A stretch of 5,285 nucleotides of DNA, taken from the NCBI GenBank assembly GCA_021772365.1, contig JAJFMC010000117.1, positions 1 through 5,285 on the forward strand. The letters run 5' to 3'. Numbering within the stretch: the first letter of the stretch is position 1; each line of letters opens with the position of its first letter. The notes beneath the pieces were generated by a model, which was not told where the DNA came from, ran no database searches, and saw only the letters and a program-made list of their open reading frames with translations. The DNA is from Chlamydiota bacterium. GTDB taxonomy: Bacteria; Chlamydiota; Chlamydiia; Chlamydiales; Criblamydiaceae. The position numbers and the translations under genes are program-made. Positions 1 to 5,285 of the stretch are shown piece by piece.

Positions 1-519
1 TCTCTCAACAAACGTGAAGAATGTCTCGTCTTAGCAGCAGACCTTCCAAGTCGCGACTTCCTTGCTTTAGCTGACGCCATCTTTCATCATGAACAAAATG
101 ACCTCGTCCCCGTACTCGTCCAACTCTTAGAAAACATACAAACTCCCGAAGCCCTTTCTTTGCTAAAGAAATATAGCCAAAAAGCCGGCGCTCCATTCGT
201 AAGAAACTACTGTAATCTCGCACTGTACCGTTTAGGTGAAGAAGGTCCATACTATGAAAATTTGAAAAATTGGATTTTATCAAAGCGTGCCGTCGACCTC
301 ATTAGATTCCGCCCGATGGTCCCTTTAGACAAACGCCCTTTCAAAGTGCAGTACCAAATGACTCCAGAAGAAGTTTCCCGGTTGTTAGTCGAGTCCTTTG
401 AAAGTTTTGTACAGATGCAAGACGACCGAGGGATAGGAATTTTGCTGCAAGCCATCCGTGACGGCAACAAGAATAACAAGTACGTCCTTGCAGGCCTCCT
501 CATACGCGCAACGTTGTAA
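1..519 (+). CDS. HEAT-like alpha-helical repeat protein, 3' end only
   Basis: The reading frame is open from base 1 to a TAA at 517-519 and gives 172 residues. The true start lies left of the window. The TTG at 160 is internal, because convincing protein sequence continues upstream of it in the same frame. The fragment is almost wholly predicted helix. Residues 20-45 form a helical pair. Residues 49-80 look like a HEAT unit: a first helix (PEALSLLKKYSQKAG), then a second of the form (VRNYCNLALYRLGEEG) with the usual Arg-Asn and Leu-Gly positions. Residues 121-172 form a further helical block to the C-terminus. HEAT repeats are protein-protein interaction scaffolds, and no catalytic motif is visible. 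No signal peptide or membrane segment can be judged because the N-terminus is missing. The partner and role are unknown. The HEAT call is by pattern only; other alpha-solenoid types (Armadillo, TPR-like) are possible. Confidence 0.8.
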   Translation, partial: SLNKREECLVLAADLPSRDFLALADAIFHHEQNDLVPVLVQLLENIQTPEALSLLKKYSQKAGAPFVRNYCNLALYRLGEEGPYYENLKNWILSKRAVDLIRFRPMVPLDKRPFKVQYQMTPEEVSRLLVESFESFVQMQDDRGIGILLQAIRDGNKNNKYVLAGLLIRATL

Positions 520-552
520 AGGTGCAGCCATCAGCACAGGGCACCAAGTGTT

Positions 553-588
553 AAAAAAAAAAATTAAGACCTCTAATCTATAGTTAGA
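553..588 (-). terminator. weak hairpin plus T11 tract, possible minus-strand terminator relic
   Basis: Read on the minus strand, a 5-bp stem (TCTAA / TTAGA at 572-588, 7-nt loop) is followed after 8 bases by a run of eleven T (complement of A 553-563). It lies just downstream of the minus-strand gene remnant that ends at 594. The arrangement suits a leftover intrinsic terminator, but the stem is short, A+T rich and separated from the T run, so activity is doubtful. The A11 tract is also a likely slippage site. Confidence 0.22.
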
Positions 589-593
589 ATCTA

Positions 594-872
594 CTAACTT
601 CTACCAATTTGTGCAGACAGGGGATTGAAATTTGCATAAATAGCAGCAATTCCCACAGGATTCGATTCCTTTGATACAGAATGGATTACATTAGTACCTT
701 TGGTAAATTCTGATACTAAACTGCCCATATTTGTGTCCAATTCACTTGAAACAATGGTAGAACTTTTCCCAAGAGACTCGAGGTCATTTTGTTTTTCAAG
801 CGACCCACCAGCAGTAGAATTTCCATCGGGAATGACCGAAGTTACTTTAATAAAATTGACAATATAAACAAT
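594..872 (-). pseudogene. start-less minus-strand coding remnant, 92 codons
   Basis: On the minus strand the frame is open from just after a TGA (873-875) to TAG at 594-596, with a second TAG directly following at 591-593. It encodes 92 residues and ends in a plausible C-terminus (VGIAAIYANFNPLSAQIGRS). The codons are strongly of purine-first form (many GNN and ANN), as in genuine coding DNA. There is no ATG, GTG or TTG near the upstream end. The first ATG would leave only about 44 residues, and no ribosome binding site was seen. The region upstream is A+T rich and carries the promoter of the rightward gene. I read this as the 3' remnant of a gene whose 5' part has been lost. The encoded family is not recognised. 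An overlapping plus-strand frame (640-867) is also open but has a less coding-like codon pattern. The alternative is chance openness in a 280-base stretch. Confidence 0.45.
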
Positions 873-884
873 TCACACTATAAT
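856..884 (+). promoter_or_regulatory. perfect consensus sigma70-type promoter
   Basis: TTGACA at 856-861 and TATAAT at 879-884 are separated by exactly 17 bases, so both hexamers and the spacer match the housekeeping sigma70/sigma66 consensus. Transcription would be expected to begin near 890-892, giving a leader of about 30 bases before the ATG at 922. No operator-like palindrome overlaps it, so the sequence suggests strong, possibly constitutive expression of the downstream gene. The chlamydial major sigma factor recognises similar hexamers. Confidence 0.8.
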
Positions 885-911
885 AAACAAATTTTATTCA
901 ACAACTAAATC

Positions 912-915
912 AGGA
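912..915 (+). promoter_or_regulatory. ribosome binding site of the 482-residue gene
   Basis: AGGA at 912-915 stands 6 bases before the ATG at 922. This spacing supports that ATG as the start and, with the promoter just upstream, supports the gene being expressed. Confidence 0.7.
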
Positions 916-921
916 AATACA

Positions 922-2370
922 ATGATTAACACTAACAACCAACAACATTCATTTCAGAATGGTTACTACGATCTTAATTCCAATAAAAATCTTGCGTTTT
1001 CCACACTCGGTTTTAAAGTAAGTTCAGACAGCGAATCGGAAACGTCCTCTGATTATGATGACCTTATCGCCAATCTGCAAGGTTACACTTCCTCCAATAG
1101 CAATTTGATGAGCTCCGCAAGCAAGTTCAGAATTACAAGCAATATAATAAATATGCAGGTTAGCCCGATCTCTATTAATAATATCAAATTAACAGCTTAC
1201 AGAACAGCGAATCTCAATCCAATTAACTGTAAAAAAGGTGAGCACGGGGGATACCTGATCACAGTTGAGATCAACAAAGATTTTAAACTCATACAGGTCA
1301 ACCGAAATGCCCAAAAGTTTTACCAAGAGAAAAAGAAGTATGAGGCTAGATTAAAAGACAGTTTGCGTGCTGTCAAAGAACATGATGATGGGGATGCAAC
1401 GGGTAGAACAAACGCTCTCAAATCAAACCTATGTCACCTCAACAAAAAATTATCAGCAAAATTAATAGGTTTTGAAGTTAGTTCAGATGACGATACAGAC
1501 TCGTCCTCTGATATGGATAGCCAAACTACTATCCTAAAACGACCAAAAAATCCAAATTCATCTTTTGACGAGGAATTATTCAAATTCTTGAGTCGCTATC
1601 CCTCTTATAGTGATAACCCTGAAAGCTCCGCTGACCCTCAAGGCGACATCAACTGGACTCGTTTTCTACCGAAGAATGTTCGTGAATTATTTGGATTTAG
1701 CTCAAATAAAGAGACTCATACATTTCCAGATCACGCCGCGATCAATGGAGCTATTGATGCCTACAATAGAGCAGCCGAGGTGCGGGGATTAGGACCCAAG
1801 CTATTTCCGTTTAAGTTAGCGGAGGTGGATGGTCAAGTGGACACACAGGAATACCTGAATTTTTTTGCCAACTGGCAGCTTCCGGTGGCTCGCCCTAAAA
1901 GTGGGAGTAGCTGGTTCTATCATGACCTACTCTACCACGTAATAGGTATGCTCTTAACTCCTCGAGACTCATTAATAGGAGCTCGCTGGCTGGCTGCGGT
2001 GGCTATGAATCAAAACTCTGTGATACAAAACAATGTTACTAATCACCTTGATCATAGTACCACATGGGCTCTACGAATTACGGCTAGTAACTATTTACAG
2101 TCACACGCATCCGTTAATTTCTTTTGTTGGCAAAACCGCATTAAACCAATAATGGCACAGAGTTTTAAAGAAAAAATTACCATATTCGGCTATTTTGGCA
2201 CACCTGCAAATTCGTCAGGTACATCCACGTTTCCCGACTTCAAAGAGATGCGTAAACCTGGCTATTTTATCGATTATGCTACGAGCGTGCGGAAGATAAC
2301 TTCGAAAAAACTCCCTGAGTTAATCAAAGCTGTCAATGCGCATCGAAAACTCATCACTTCAATTCTGTAG
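922..2370 (+). CDS. unrecognised 482-residue protein with paired acidic-serine motifs; possible secreted effector
   Basis: I do not recognise the family. The ATG at 922 is supported by an AGGA at ideal spacing and a consensus promoter; the stop is TAG at 2368-2370. The first 28 residues are rich in Asn, Gln and Ser with few charges. There is no hydrophobic signal peptide and no convincing membrane helix. Residues 29-47 and 182-200 are two copies of one motif: GF[K/E]VSSD followed by alternating acidic and Ser/Thr residues and SSD.D. Between them lie a beta-like stretch (80-130) and a Lys/Glu-rich helix (about 130-155). Residues 244-482 look globular, with many Trp, Phe and Tyr and a motif HDLLYH at 334-339. 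By eye the codons are more A+T rich than in the HEAT-like gene and lptD, which suggests separate ancestry or weak constraint. The N-terminal composition would suit a type III secretion signal and the acidic-serine clusters would suit host kinase sites, but both are inference. It could equally be a cytosolic orphan. It is transcribed separately from its neighbours. Confidence 0.85.
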   Translation: MINTNNQQHSFQNGYYDLNSNKNLAFSTLGFKVSSDSESETSSDYDDLIANLQGYTSSNSNLMSSASKFRITSNIINMQVSPISINNIKLTAYRTANLNPINCKKGEHGGYLITVEINKDFKLIQVNRNAQKFYQEKKKYEARLKDSLRAVKEHDDGDATGRTNALKSNLCHLNKKLSAKLIGFEVSSDDDTDSSSDMDSQTTILKRPKNPNSSFDEELFKFLSRYPSYSDNPESSADPQGDINWTRFLPKNVRELFGFSSNKETHTFPDHAAINGAIDAYNRAAEVRGLGPKLFPFKLAEVDGQVDTQEYLNFFANWQLPVARPKSGSSWFYHDLLYHVIGMLLTPRDSLIGARWLAAVAMNQNSVIQNNVTNHLDHSTTWALRITASNYLQSHASVNFFCWQNRIKPIMAQSFKEKITIFGYFGTPANSSGTSTFPDFKEMRKPGYFIDYATSVRKITSKKLPELIKAVNAHRKLITSIL

Positions 2371-2438
2371 CTCTCGAGGGAATTGCAAAACTCTGGCTGA
2401 TCGCTTTTGACTTCGTTTTCAGTACGTTTTCGATTTTT

Positions 2439-2459
2439 GGTAAGGAATCCACCCTTACC
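2439..2459 (+). terminator. 7-bp perfect hairpin, possible weak terminator of the upstream gene
   Basis: GGTAAGG (2439-2445) and CCTTACC (2453-2459) are perfectly complementary around a 7-base loop, about 70 bases after the stop of the 482-residue gene. The following bases (TTAAAATT) are not a proper T run, so it does not match a standard intrinsic terminator on this strand. On the other strand the stem would be followed by A-rich sequence. It may act as a weak terminator, an RNA 3'-end stabiliser, or nothing. Confidence 0.35.
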
Positions 2460-2591
2460 TTAAAATTGGGGCTACGCATCAGGGATCAAAAAAGACCGTT
2501 TACGACAAGTTTGGGGTAGTAATCGAGGGCTTAAATTGATGTGTATGCAAAGAGGGCGAAAAAAACGCGAAGATTCTACAGAGATTTCCAA

Positions 2592-2621
2592 TTCACCATG
2601 TAAATTTATTAAATTTAAAAT
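2592..2621 (+). promoter_or_regulatory. candidate lptD promoter
   Basis: TTCACC (2592-2597) and TAAAAT (2616-2621) lie 18 bases apart and match the sigma70 consensus at 4 and 5 of 6 positions. They sit about 120 bases before the lptD ATG, in the most A+T-rich part of the gap. Matches of this quality occur by chance in such sequence, so this is only the best candidate seen. Confidence 0.3.
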
Positions 2622-2740
2622 GTTCCTATTCTTTTTCGGTTCTTTTTTTTGCTCATTTACGTGATAATCGCTTGTTTACGCATCTCGGTGTTAAAAGCCA
2701 AAAGAGACTCAAAACGACGAAAAGGACACAAACAACAAAA

Positions 2741-4930
2741 ATGTTATCCCCAAACAAGTTCAAGATTTGTTTTTTGACAGTAAGAAAGTTTCTTTATGTA
2801 TTGAGTTTATCCTTGTTTCTTGTTCTCCCCTTCGTCGTACATGGTAGCATCACAGACTTCGAACTCGACGACGTTATCGAGCACGGCATCGACATTGACT
2901 TACGCAACCCTACTTACATCGACGGAACCTTATCGACGGATGAAGGCGGTATCATCACAGCCCCAAACATCCGTATTCAAGCTAGATGCATCAACTACAC
3001 GCGCGATGAAACGCAGGAGACAATCTGCGCAGAAGGCGATTTAATTGTCGAATTCGGCGAATACGTTTTCGTCGGACAAAGCCTCGATTTCGATGTGCAA
3101 GAAGGGAGAGGTACGATCATAAACGGTCGAACATCTGTCGAACCCTGGTTTTTTGCGGGCGACACCATAGAGCTGTGTACTGATCAAAGCATTATCATCC
3201 ACAACGGATTTATTACCACGTCGCCTTGCTGCCAACCAGACTGGGCGATCAGTTCAAAAGAGACAACGCTTAAATGTAGACGTTATCTCTCGGCAAAAAA
3301 TGTAAAATTCCAAGTGCTAGACGTCCCCTTCTTTTGGCTTCCGAAATTTAGTGCTGATCTAAAAATGATCTTCGACTCCCCTATCCGTTTTGGCTTTCGT
3401 TTTGGAGGGAGGCAAGGTCCTCGGCTTAAAATGATTTATGAGGTTTTTTCCTGGTATAACATCAAAACATTTCTTCGTTTTGAGTATCGACTCAACAGAG
3501 GCCCTGGCCTCGGATTCATTACCCACTACCGCTCGCCTGACAAACGTCAGCACCTTGAAATGATCAACTACTTCGCTCGCGACTCCTCGATCAGCGATCC
3601 CGACGAGAGATACCGTTATCGTTTTCAGGGATTATACTTCCAAACACTTAATTGTGATCGAACGCTCGTCAAAGCATCATGGGATAAACTTAGCGACAAA
3701 GACATGCCCGAAGACTATAGCGATGAAACCCTCAAAATCGAGGAAGCAGGAAGGACAGAACTTCTCATCAGGCATCAAGAGCCCTCATGGATAGCAAACC
3801 TAGCAACGAGGTTGCAAATCAATGGATTCCAAACAGTGAAGCAAGAACTTCCCGCTGTCGAGTTCCGTTTCCACCCGTATGCCATCGCCAGAACGGGAGT
3901 TGTTTCGGAAACACTTGTCCGCGCAGGATTCCTCGACTACGACTACGCCACTGATTTACGAAATGTCCACGACTACAGTTCCACACGCTTTGAACTGCGA
4001 CAAAATTTTTATCGCCCCTTTTGTTTAGGTCCTATTCACGTGACTCCCGAGGCAGGCATTCAAGCGATGTACTATGGAAACAGTCCGGAAAAAGACGCGC
4101 AAGATCTATTTATCGGCTTATTTTCTGTACAAGCAAACACTCATGTATACCGATTTTTTGGCGATAAAAAGCACGTATTGGAGCCTTACCTCAACTACAG
4201 CTACTACACCTTTCCATCGAACAGTCCCGATGATCATTTTATTTTTGACATCGAAGACGGCTGGTATTACCTCAACACCCTCCGTGTAGGACTCAATAAC
4301 AACGTATATTTCAAAAGTTGCGATAGTGGTTGTATCCATCGCTATTTAAATTTTGACCTGTACAGCTATGCTTTCATAGACACAGAAACCATCCCGGAAA
4401 CGTTCCAAAAAGTGTATTGTAAAACGACTTTTAATTTTTACAACGACCTCAAGCACACTGTGACGACTGCATGGAACGTTCAGGAAAACCAACTCGATCA
4501 TTTTAACTACCGCATCGATTGGACAGCGAGCGCAAATTTCGCTATTGCTACGGAGTTCAGACATCGAGGAGCCTATGACTGGAGGAAGGCCGACCACCAT
4601 AACTTTGTGTTGGATTCCTATCGGTCAGTTGAAGAGCTACGGTACTCAGCACTATCGGACAGGCGCGACACCCTACTACTTCATACATTCTACCGTTTTC
4701 ATCCCTACTGGGCGATCGATTTTCAGATTCGACACGGTTGGAACCGCGAATTCGAGCCGTCATATACCGAATACCAAACAGATATCATCACAAACCTTGG
4801 CTCGGCATGGAACCTCAAACTTTCGTATCAACATAAAGAAGATGACCACCGCATCGCTTTCTATTTATCCCTTAGTGCCAAGAAGCCCAACAGGAAATCG
4901 TGTTGCGGCCCGCCGTGCATCGAATTCTAA
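2741..4930 (+). CDS. lptD: LPS-assembly outer-membrane protein LptD (OstA/Imp)
   Basis: LptD is the outer-membrane beta-barrel that, with the lipoprotein LptE, inserts lipopolysaccharide delivered by the LptA bridge into the outer leaflet. From the ATG at 2741 the protein has 729 residues (E. coli LptD has 784). It begins with a signal peptide: basic n-region to Lys16, hydrophobic core about 17-33, likely cleavage after Gly35 (V-H-G|S). Residues about 70-170 form the LptA/OstA-like beta-jellyroll (IITAPNIRIQ, GDLIVEF, GRGTIINGR). Next come the family's TT.PC..PDW segment (159-168) and the N-terminal barrel entry NVKF..LDVPFFWLPKF (187-203). The barrel fills the rest, including the conserved HVLEPYLNY (478-486), and its last clear strand is near 704-713. 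An upstream in-frame TTG at 2672 is less likely because it puts 39 residues before the hydrophobic core. The binding site is weak: AAAGGA at 2721-2726, 14 bases from the ATG. Cysteines 163-164 and 721-722 resemble the disulfide cysteines of LptD, and the gene appears intact. No lptE is visible nearby. Confidence 0.9.
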   Translation: MLSPNKFKICFLTVRKFLYVLSLSLFLVLPFVVHGSITDFELDDVIEHGIDIDLRNPTYIDGTLSTDEGGIITAPNIRIQARCINYTRDETQETICAEGDLIVEFGEYVFVGQSLDFDVQEGRGTIINGRTSVEPWFFAGDTIELCTDQSIIIHNGFITTSPCCQPDWAISSKETTLKCRRYLSAKNVKFQVLDVPFFWLPKFSADLKMIFDSPIRFGFRFGGRQGPRLKMIYEVFSWYNIKTFLRFEYRLNRGPGLGFITHYRSPDKRQHLEMINYFARDSSISDPDERYRYRFQGLYFQTLNCDRTLVKASWDKLSDKDMPEDYSDETLKIEEAGRTELLIRHQEPSWIANLATRLQINGFQTVKQELPAVEFRFHPYAIARTGVVSETLVRAGFLDYDYATDLRNVHDYSSTRFELRQNFYRPFCLGPIHVTPEAGIQAMYYGNSPEKDAQDLFIGLFSVQANTHVYRFFGDKKHVLEPYLNYSYYTFPSNSPDDHFIFDIEDGWYYLNTLRVGLNNNVYFKSCDSGCIHRYLNFDLYSYAFIDTETIPETFQKVYCKTTFNFYNDLKHTVTTAWNVQENQLDHFNYRIDWTASANFAIATEFRHRGAYDWRKADHHNFVLDSYRSVEELRYSALSDRRDTLLLHTFYRFHPYWAIDFQIRHGWNREFEPSYTEYQTDIITNLGSAWNLKLSYQHKEDDHRIAFYLSLSAKKPNRKSCCGPPCIEF

Positions 4931-5040
4931 GTAGAAAGATACGAGGCAAACAAAAGCTCTATCAACAAATACATCTAAAATCTTTTAACAAGACCAACAG
5001 GCTTATGCATCAAGCTAACTTACAAATAGAGGGCCGAACA

Positions 5041-5106
5041 ATGACCGTGCCCCTGCATTTCTATAAATATTTATACAGGATGAACAGGATAGATAGGATA
5101 TCATGA
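5041..5106 (+). CDS. tiny ORF of 21 residues running into the repeat; doubtful
   Basis: The ATG at 5041 has a respectable ribosome binding site (GAGG at 5029-5032, 8 bases upstream) and lies about 110 bases after lptD. The frame gives 21 residues and stops at TGA 5104-5106. Its last third is encoded by the CAGGAT-type repeat units at 5076-5102. The same frame is open further upstream, with another ATG at 5005 that lacks a good binding site. It may be a gene start cut off by arrival of the repeat, or chance. No product is recognised. Confidence 0.15.
   Translation: MTVPLHFYKYLYRMNRIDRIS
5062..5075. repeat. 14-bp perfect palindrome next to the repeat element
   Basis: TATAAATATTTATA is its own reverse complement and directly abuts the first CAGGATGAA unit at 5076. 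A second perfect palindrome, TATCATGATA, lies at 5099-5108 inside the element. The first could mark the element's boundary, but an A+T-only palindrome of this size can arise by chance. Confidence 0.5.
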
Positions 5107-5160
5107 TAGTCTTCATAGCTAAAAAAATTACTATTCATCCTGCTCGTCCTGCTCATCCTG
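5076..5160. repeat. imperfect inverted repeat (long hairpin) formed by 9-bp units
   Basis: Left arm 5076-5110 consists of three units (CAGGATGAA, CAGGATAGA, TAGGATATC) plus ATGATAGT. Right arm 5130-5160 begins ACTAT and continues as TTCATCCTG, CTCGTCCTG, CTCATCCTG. The reverse complement of the right arm matches the left in the same order: the first unit 8 of 9, AGGAT in the third, and ATAGT/ACTAT at the inner end. The left arm carries a 4-base insertion and the loop is about 19 bases (5111-5129), including A7. If transcribed from lptD it would fold into a long imperfect hairpin. Confidence 0.65.
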
Positions 5161-5285
5161 CTCATCCTGCTCATCCTGCTCATCCTGCTCATCCTGCTCA
5201 TCCTGCTCATCCTGCTCATCCTGCTCATCCTGCTCATCCTGCTCATCCTGCTCATCCTGCTCATCCTGCTCATCCTGCTCATCCT
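5134..5285. repeat. 9-bp tandem array (CTCATCCTG)n, continuing past the right edge
   Basis: From 5134 the sequence is a head-to-tail array with exact 9-base period. The first two units are variants (TTCATCCTG, CTCGTCCTG). Then come 14 identical CTCATCCTG units (5152-5277) and 8 bases of another at the window end, so the total is at least 16.9 units. Units differ only at the left edge, the pattern expected when an array grows by slippage or unequal recombination while its edge decays. As the unit is a multiple of three, five of six frames are open: repeating LIL, SSC or HPA on the plus strand, and QDE or RMS on the minus strand. None has other signs of coding. Confidence 0.95.

Larger units (their letters stand above)
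2371..2740. other. intergenic region upstream of lptD
   Basis: No gene is supported in these 370 bases. Short open stretches on both strands are broken by stops and have no start with a binding site. The region holds one clear 7-bp hairpin (2439-2459), an A+T-rich segment (2601-2650) where the lptD promoter probably lies, a T-rich run at 2641-2650, and an A-rich, nearly T-free leader (2693-2740) running into the lptD start. No tRNA or other RNA gene was recognised. Confidence 0.6.

Noticed and set aside
521..545. Hairpin GGTGC / GCACC after the HEAT-like gene as its terminator
   Set aside because: The stem is only 5 bp with a 15-base loop and is followed by an A run, not a T run, on the coding strand.
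640..867. Plus-strand open stretch opposite the minus-strand remnant
   Set aside because: It lacks an initiator and a binding site near its upstream end, its codons lack the purine-first pattern seen on the minus strand, and it ends inside the promoter of the next gene.
1610..1792. 60-residue frame inside the orphan gene
   Set aside because: It overlaps the supported 482-residue frame in another phase and has no binding site, so it is a shadow.
2371..2600. Transposase remnant in the gap before lptD
   Set aside because: Short stretches on both strands look vaguely protein-like (for example around 2440-2510), but stops interrupt them after about 30 codons and no transposase motif or terminal inverted repeat could be identified.
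4118..4339. Minus-strand and alternate-frame stretches within lptD (also 3041-3235, 4346-4600, 4545-4934)
   Set aside because: All lie inside the well-supported lptD frame. None has a convincing start, binding site or family likeness.
5061..5282. Minus-strand frame encoding a repeated Met-Ser-Arg peptide
   Set aside because: It exists only because the 9-base unit is free of stops in five of six frames. The units are identical at nucleotide level with no synonymous change, there is no binding site, and the non-repeat tail shows no protein character.
5134..5285. CRISPR array
   Set aside because: The units are 9 bases and directly contiguous, with no spacers of unique sequence.

Overview
The window looks like a piece of a Gram-negative bacterial chromosome of moderate G+C. 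The best anchor is a full-length LptD-type outer-membrane protein (2741-4930), which implies an outer membrane with lipopolysaccharide or lipooligosaccharide. Together with the HEAT-repeat-like gene at the left edge and the overall protein style, this suggests a member of the Chlamydiota, perhaps an amoeba-associated 'environmental' chlamydia. That assignment is a judgement from protein style and was not tested by a search.

Layout, left to right: (1) the 3' part of an alpha-helical, HEAT-like gene, 1-519, open at the left edge; (2) about 400 bases without an intact gene. These hold an A11 tract with a weak hairpin, a 92-codon minus-strand open stretch with no usable start that looks like a decayed gene end (594-872), and a perfect consensus sigma70-type promoter facing right (856-884); (3) an unrecognised 482-residue protein, 922-2370, with a good ribosome binding site, an Asn/Gln/Ser-rich N-terminus and two copies of an acidic-serine motif; (4) about 370 bases of intergenic DNA with one 7-bp hairpin and a T-poor, A-rich leader before lptD; (5) lptD; (6) a short tail with a tiny possible ORF, two perfect palindromes, an imperfect inverted repeat, and a 9-bp tandem array that continues past the right edge.

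The two flanking genes read like ordinary conserved chromosomal genes. The 482-residue gene between them is more A+T rich by eye, sits next to gene debris on the opposite strand, has its own strong promoter, and resembles no family I know. It is best read as an accessory, possibly secreted, lineage-specific protein. No operon is evident: all three genes point right, but gaps of about 400 and 370 bases separate them, and the middle gene clearly has its own promoter.

The items most worth a second look are the orphan gene with its perfect promoter and paired acidic motifs, the minus-strand gene remnant overlapped by that promoter, and the 9-bp array whose first unit forms an imperfect hairpin with inverted copies on its left.
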